A stretch of 64,000 bases of DNA from JALZOC01 sp035758845 (GTDB lineage Bacteria; Acidobacteriota; Vicinamibacteria; Vicinamibacterales; 2-12-FULL-66-21). The notes beneath the pieces were generated by a model. It did not search any database and was not told where the DNA came from. It saw only the letters and a list, made by a program, of their open reading frames with translations. The position numbers were made by a program, and so were the translations under genes. The DNA is taken from positions 62,001 through 126,000 of the forward strand of contig DASTVZ010000178.1 of NCBI GenBank assembly GCA_035758845.1. The letters are read 5' to 3'. Position 1 is the first letter of the stretch. Each line of letters starts with the position of its first letter. Below, one piece after another: positions 60,499 to 64,000 of the stretch.

Positions 60499-61419
60499 AT
60501 GACAAAGCTAAATCCGATTCCAATGCCCCTACGTGGTGCTGTCTACGTCAATGGTCGGATCGCGCGCGCCGAAGAGGCGACGGTCCCCGTGTACGATCAC
60601 GGATTTCTCTACGGCGAAGGCGTGTACGAAACGCTGCGCACGTACAATCGTGTGCCGTTCCTGTACGATCGACACGTTCGTCGCCTGCGCGCGTCGGCTG
60701 GCTATCTGGACCTCGCGGTCCCGTTCACCGATGACCAACTCGCATCATGGATCGCCGATACGATGGCCGCCGCAGGCCCGCTGCAGGAAGCCTACATTCG
60801 GGTGTTGCTGACGCGCGGCGTCGGCGAGCTGACCTACGACCTGCAATCAACGCCGGTGCCGTCGCTCGTCATCATTGTCAAACCGCTCGAGGAAGTGCCA
60901 GCGCGAGTCCTGAGCGACGGGATCAAGGTTGCTCTCGTACCCATCCTCCGTAACCATCCCGGATCGGTCAATCCAATCATCAAGGCCAATAATCTGCTCA
61001 ATAATGCGCTCGCGATGCAGGAAGCGAATCGGCGCGGCGCTGACGAGGGCCTGATGTGCAACTATCGCGGCGAGCTCTCCGAGTGCTCGCAGGCGAACTT
61101 CTTCATCGTCCGTGGCGGCGCGGCGTTGACGCCGAAGAACGATGCCGGACTGCTCGAAGGGTTGACGCGTAATTTTCTCTTCGAGGTAGGGAACGACGTC
61201 GGAGTGGATGTCCGCTACGAAACGCTGGTCCCTGCCGATCTGGAATCGGCGGAGGAAGCGTTCATCACGAGCACGACGAAAGAACTCAGTCCTGTGACGC
61301 AGATCGACGGTCGGCCTGTCGGCACCGGCAAGCCCGGCCCGGTCACGAAGAAGCTGCTCGACGCCTACCGCCGCCGCGCGCACGCGCTGACGCAAGCTCT
61401 GGTCGAAGGTCGCCGTTAG
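60499..61419 (+). CDS. PLP fold-type IV aminotransferase (branched-chain/D-amino acid transaminase or ADC lyase family)
   Basis: The 306-residue protein shows the class-IV fold: VYDHGFLYGEGVYETLRTY at the N-terminus, the Schiff-base Lys in VNPIIKANNLLNNALAM, and GELSECSQANFFIV for phosphate binding. This set fits IlvE, D-amino acid transaminase or 4-amino-4-deoxychorismate lyase; the region around the Lys is closest to BCAT/DAAT. I chose the ATG at 60499; an in-frame GTG at 60478 has a better Shine-Dalgarno (GGAGG at 7 bases). It is not clearly in an operon. Confidence 0.85.
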   Translation: MTKLNPIPMPLRGAVYVNGRIARAEEATVPVYDHGFLYGEGVYETLRTYNRVPFLYDRHVRRLRASAGYLDLAVPFTDDQLASWIADTMAAAGPLQEAYIRVLLTRGVGELTYDLQSTPVPSLVIIVKPLEEVPARVLSDGIKVALVPILRNHPGSVNPIIKANNLLNNALAMQEANRRGADEGLMCNYRGELSECSQANFFIVRGGAALTPKNDAGLLEGLTRNFLFEVGNDVGVDVRYETLVPADLESAEEAFITSTTKELSPVTQIDGRPVGTGKPGPVTKKLLDAYRRRAHALTQALVEGRR

Positions 61420-61422
61420 TCC

Positions 61423-62304
61423 TCACACCGGCTGGTTGTGCGTCTCGGCCACCAGCTCTCGCAGGTTTTCACCGCAGATGATGCTCGCCTTCAGCCGATC
61501 GCCGTCGGACCCGCGCCAGTGAGTCTCGAGGCTGATCGCGCCCTGATATCCATCGCGCTTGAGCGCGGCAAGCTGCCCTCTCCAGTCGATGCCCATCTCG
61601 CCGAGCGGTCCCCACGTCGGCGTGTGGCCCGAGACGACGCAATCCTTCGCGTGGACGTGAACGATACGTGAGGCGGGCACTTTCGAATAGCCGTCCGGAA
61701 ACGGTGTCTCCCCCAGGATGGACGCGTTGGCCGGGTCCCAGATTGCCTTGAGTGCAGGATGATCGAGAGCCGCCAGCAATCGGCCGGCTTCGGCGCCCGT
61801 GGCCACATTGCAGGCCTGCTCGTTCTCCAGGCCGATGATCACACCGCGCTCGGCGGCTCGATCGGCGAGATCCTTCAGCGCCGTGACGATGCGATCGAAA
61901 CAGCGGTCCGGGGCAGTCGTACGCCAATACGAAAAAACACGGATGATCGTCGCGCCCGTCAGCTCGGCAATCTCGAATGCGCGCGTCGAGAGACGCGGTT
62001 GATCGTCGATGGTGTAGGCGGAGCCAAAAACATCCTGCTCGAGACGCTCGTCGATCGGCGGAGCATCTGGAAGCACGCACTTCAGGACTGGCGAGGCAAT
62101 ACTGAGCACCTGCATCCCGCGGCTCTCGACGCGACGCCGGACGTCGGTGACCTCAGCATCACTGAGATCGATCATGTTGCGGTCGCCGATCAGCCTCAGT
62201 TCAGCGCCGGTCATGCCGATCTTCGCCATGGCATCGAGAGCCGTGTCGAGATCGAGCGAGAATTCGTCGGTTATCGCAGCAATGGGAAACGAGGTCACGT
62301 GCAA
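61423..62304 (-). CDS. Xylose-isomerase-like TIM-barrel sugar epimerase/isomerase
   Basis: The 293-residue protein is an AP2Ec-type TIM barrel. GLENEQACNVATG, KAIWDPANAS, HVHAKDCVVSG and ISLETHW give the Glu/Asp/His/Glu metal-binding set of sugar isomerases and epimerases. The substrate could be a ketohexose, inosose or an aldonic acid derivative. No signal peptide. It lies 66 bases downstream of a second TIM barrel with a Tat signal, and a sugar-type transporter is just beyond, so a small carbohydrate-catabolism unit is likely. Confidence 0.85.
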   Translation of the reverse strand: MHVTSFPIAAITDEFSLDLDTALDAMAKIGMTGAELRLIGDRNMIDLSDAEVTDVRRRVESRGMQVLSIASPVLKCVLPDAPPIDERLEQDVFGSAYTIDDQPRLSTRAFEIAELTGATIIRVFSYWRTTAPDRCFDRIVTALKDLADRAAERGVIIGLENEQACNVATGAEAGRLLAALDHPALKAIWDPANASILGETPFPDGYSKVPASRIVHVHAKDCVVSGHTPTWGPLGEMGIDWRGQLAALKRDGYQGAISLETHWRGSDGDRLKASIICGENLRELVAETHNQPV

Positions 62305-62318
62305 CTCCTTCGGTGCCG

Positions 62319-62336
62319 GCAGGCCTGAAGGCCTGC
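62319..62336. repeat. Short palindrome GCAGGCC-TGAA-GGCCTGC
   Basis: Perfect 7-bp arms with a 4-base loop lie in the 66-bp gap between the two TIM-barrel genes, in the leader of the downstream one. It may attenuate or stabilise the transcript. Confidence 0.55.
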
Positions 62337-62370
62337 GCTACGGCGCTCGACCACACCGCAGCCCGCTGCC

Positions 62371-63291
62371 TCAAGCCGAATGCTTCTGAGCCAGCTCTTT
62401 CAGCTGCTTTAGATACTTAGGTACAGCGGTTTTGGGATCCTCTTCCGCCTCGTACTCGAGACCCATGTACCCGCGGTAGCCGTGTCGCGCGAACATGGTG
62501 AACACCCGATCCCAGTCGTACGGCGCTCTCGTCTTGCCGTCGTCCTGCGCAACCGTCGTCTTGATATGCGTGCTGACGGCATAGGGAATGGACATCTCGA
62601 CCTGTTCGTACACCTTCGGCGGACGGAAGTTCCCGATGTCGAGATTCATACCGGCCCACGGCGAATCGGCACCGGCCACGATTTGAATCGTTTCTTTCGC
62701 GAAGTCCGTGATCCCGCCGTCGTCCTCGACACCGAGAATCACGCCTCGCGCGCCCGCGTACTCCGCGCCACGTTTCAGCGTTTCGATCGCCATACCAATC
62801 GCCTGCTCCAGGCTGGCATCAGGAGGCTTCGTCCCACCGAACACGCGCATGTGGGTGGCTCCCATCTTCTGCGCCACATCGACCCACTTGCGCAACTCCA
62901 CCAGCTCCTTCTCGCGAAGCTCCGGCGTCGGCTGCGCCAGACGAACACGCGTGCCGACACTGTAGATCTCGACCCGACTTCTCCACGCGGCGCGACGCAG
63001 CGGAAGCAACACGTCGTCTGTGGTGCCTGGCAGCCAGTACACCGTCATATCGATGCCGTCGGTTCCCGTGTCGACGGCAATGTTGATGAGATCTTCGTAG
63101 GTCATCGCCTTCGACTGCAGCGCCTGACGATACGAGTACGCGACGAGCCCAGTGCGGAAGCGAGCCTTCTTTGTCGATGGCGATGGCGGCGCAGCCGCCG
63201 TCGGACCACCTTGCTGGCCGACTGCTGTTCCGCTGGCTGCGACAACCGATCCGGCGGTAATCAGAAAATCGCGGCGATTCATCTCAGTCAC
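62371..63291 (-). CDS. Tat-exported xylose-isomerase-like TIM-barrel protein
   Basis: The 306-residue protein begins with a twin-arginine signal (MNRRDFLITAGSVVAASG; the ATG at 63282 is the likely start, the frame runs to 63291). A TIM barrel of the same family as its neighbour follows, with GVEDDGGITD, GMNLDIGNFRPP, HIKTTVAQDD and GLEYEAEED for the metal set. Periplasmic members of this family are common in Acidobacteria and Planctomycetes, mostly of unknown substrate. A 27-bp tandem repeat lies directly upstream. Confidence 0.85.
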   Translation of the reverse strand: MTEMNRRDFLITAGSVVAASGTAVGQQGGPTAAAPPSPSTKKARFRTGLVAYSYRQALQSKAMTYEDLINIAVDTGTDGIDMTVYWLPGTTDDVLLPLRRAAWRSRVEIYSVGTRVRLAQPTPELREKELVELRKWVDVAQKMGATHMRVFGGTKPPDASLEQAIGMAIETLKRGAEYAGARGVILGVEDDGGITDFAKETIQIVAGADSPWAGMNLDIGNFRPPKVYEQVEMSIPYAVSTHIKTTVAQDDGKTRAPYDWDRVFTMFARHGYRGYMGLEYEAEEDPKTAVPKYLKQLKELAQKHSA

Positions 63292-63296
63292 TTTCC

Positions 63297-63431
63297 GTGT
63301 TCATCCGTGTTTTTCCGTGGCCCGTGTTCATCCGTGTTTTTCCGTGGCCCGTGTTCATCCGTGTTTTTCCGTGGCCCGTGTTCATCCGTGTTTTTCCGTG
63401 GTCCGTGTTCATCCGTGTTTTTCCGTGGCTA
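63297..63431. repeat. 27-bp tandem repeat, 5 contiguous copies
   Basis: Five copies of a 27-bp unit, roughly GTGTTCATCCGTG followed by TTTTTCCGTGGCCC, run from 63297 to 63431 without spacers. Copies 1-3 are identical, copy 4 has one change and copy 5 differs at its end. Each unit contains three CCGTG/CGTG words. The last copy reaches the stop codon of the MFS gene. Because 27 is a multiple of 3, the array stays open in several frames and creates a false plus-strand reading frame. Confidence 0.95.
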
Positions 63432-64000
63432 ATCTTCGGGTAGCGGCTTGCCCTTTGTTTCCGGCGCCCAGATCAGGGCGACTACCCCCACGAGATAAAT
63501 CGTCGACATCAACACTGCGGCAGAGCGGAAGGACATCATCGTGGCGAGATATCCCATCAACGTCGGCGCTGGCGCGGCGAGATATCGAACGGTGTTGTAA
63601 CAGAAGCCGACCCCGGTGCCACGAAGCCTCGTCGGGAACAACTCCGGGAAATAGATCGAATAACCGGCAAACACCGCCAGCTGCGCGAACCCCATCATCG
63701 GCAGCATCCAGTACGCATCGGTGGCTGAATTGAGCGATCGGAACACGAACATCGTGACGACCATGCTGAGAAGGAGCGCCAGGAGGAACGCGAGTCGGCG
63801 ACTCAGAAACGCCGCCACCATGGTGAAGGTGATCATGCCCAGGAACGATCCGACATCCTGAAACGCCGTGCCCCACCCCCGCACGGTGTCGACGACATTC
63901 TGTGGTGCGCCCCTGAGCGCGGTCGAGATCAGTTCAGGCGAGAAGAAGCCAATACCCCACAGGCCGATCATGCCGGAGACCCCGAGAAACAGGCCGACGA
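63429..64000 (-). CDS. MFS transporter, C-terminal part (runs off the window)
   Basis: The last 190 codons of a major-facilitator protein are present, with about six membrane helices (for example GMITFTMVAAFLSRRLAFLL and MMGFAQLAVFAGYSIYFPEL). The segment FPTRLRGTGVGFCYNTVRY is typical of the sugar-porter branch (metabolite:H+ symporter type), so the substrate may be a sugar or aromatic acid. The frame is open to base 64000, so the start lies outside the window. Its stop codon TAG is formed by the last bases of the 27-bp repeat array. Confidence 0.88.
   Translation of the reverse strand, partial: VGLFLGVSGMIGLWGIGFFSPELISTALRGAPQNVVDTVRGWGTAFQDVGSFLGMITFTMVAAFLSRRLAFLLALLLSMVVTMFVFRSLNSATDAYWMLPMMGFAQLAVFAGYSIYFPELFPTRLRGTGVGFCYNTVRYLAAPAPTLMGYLATMMSFRSAAVLMSTIYLVGVVALIWAPETKGKPLPED

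Noticed and set aside
63297..63431. CRISPR array
   Set aside because: The 27-bp units are directly contiguous with no spacers, and no cas gene is present.
62482..63432. Plus-strand reading frame of 316 codons ending in repeated SVFFRGPCS
   Set aside because: It is antisense to the Tat-exported TIM barrel and continues only because the 27-bp array is a multiple of three; the repeated peptide is an artefact.

Overview
The window is GC-rich, densely coded DNA from a Gram-negative bacterium. It carries a complete Tol-Pal operon, an LptF/LptG-type lipopolysaccharide exporter, a secretin-based pilus or secretion operon, an exosortase/PEP-CTERM locus and a microcompartment gene pair. This mix, the fused LptFG, the secretin with a C-terminal cohesin-like domain and the vocabulary of intergenic phrase repeats fit Acidobacteriota best, possibly the Vicinamibacteria (subdivision 6). 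That placement is inference; there is no rRNA in the window. I saw no tRNA, rRNA, CRISPR array, insertion sequence or prophage.

Layout. 1-1.4 kb: end of a PTS enzyme I gene, a small cupin, ssb. 1.4-6.5 kb (minus): tolQ-tolR-tolA-like-tolB-pal-cpoB with a good promoter. 6.5-10.3 kb (plus): recN, miaB, a bifunctional-nuclease-family gene. 10.5-14.9 kb (plus): parA-parB and a fused lptF-lptG. 15-20 kb: small GntR regulator, PHP-domain protein, metK with a structured leader, DUF4342 protein, xerD. 19.9-26.6 kb: a putative MurNAc/amino-sugar recycling locus (murQ, nagB, a BadF-type sugar kinase, a GHL10-like hydrolase, a sodium/solute symporter, a beta-lactamase-fold hydrolase). 26.7-30.3 kb: Ig/PKD lipoprotein, an unusual prepilin-like protein and an APC permease. 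30.4-39.8 kb (minus): pilC-pilB-pilM-pilN-pilO-pilP-secretin-pseudopilin-pseudopilin. 40-41.8 kb: lytic transglycosylase and an unknown lipoprotein. 41.9-44 kb: BMC shell protein plus CoA-acylating aldehyde dehydrogenase. 44-47.7 kb: MltD-like transglycosylase and comM. 47.7-52.4 kb (minus): an exosortase locus (PEP-CTERM substrate, xrtA, epsI, TPR lipoprotein) with a tiny second PEP-CTERM-like gene upstream. 52.5-58.2 kb (plus): M23 peptidase, secA, guaB. 58.3-64 kb: tsaE, nnrD/nnrE fusion, class-IV aminotransferase, two xylose-isomerase-like TIM barrels and a truncated MFS transporter.

Most of the window is housekeeping and envelope biology. The parts most worth a second look are: (1) the short intergenic phrase repeats, a different phrase at nearly every junction, including a roughly 85-bp inverted-repeat element seen three times, 7-bp tandem arrays on both sides of parAB, and a five-copy 27-bp array that enters a coding end; (2) the two-gene microcompartment locus, whose dehydrogenase carries a long proline-rich extension with a candidate encapsulation helix and an extra terminal domain; (3) the MurNAc locus, which appears to pair a symporter and a cytosolic kinase in place of a PTS; (4) a 64-residue PEP-CTERM-like protein that is little more than a signal peptide and a sorting tail; (5) structured leaders before metK and the mltD-like gene.
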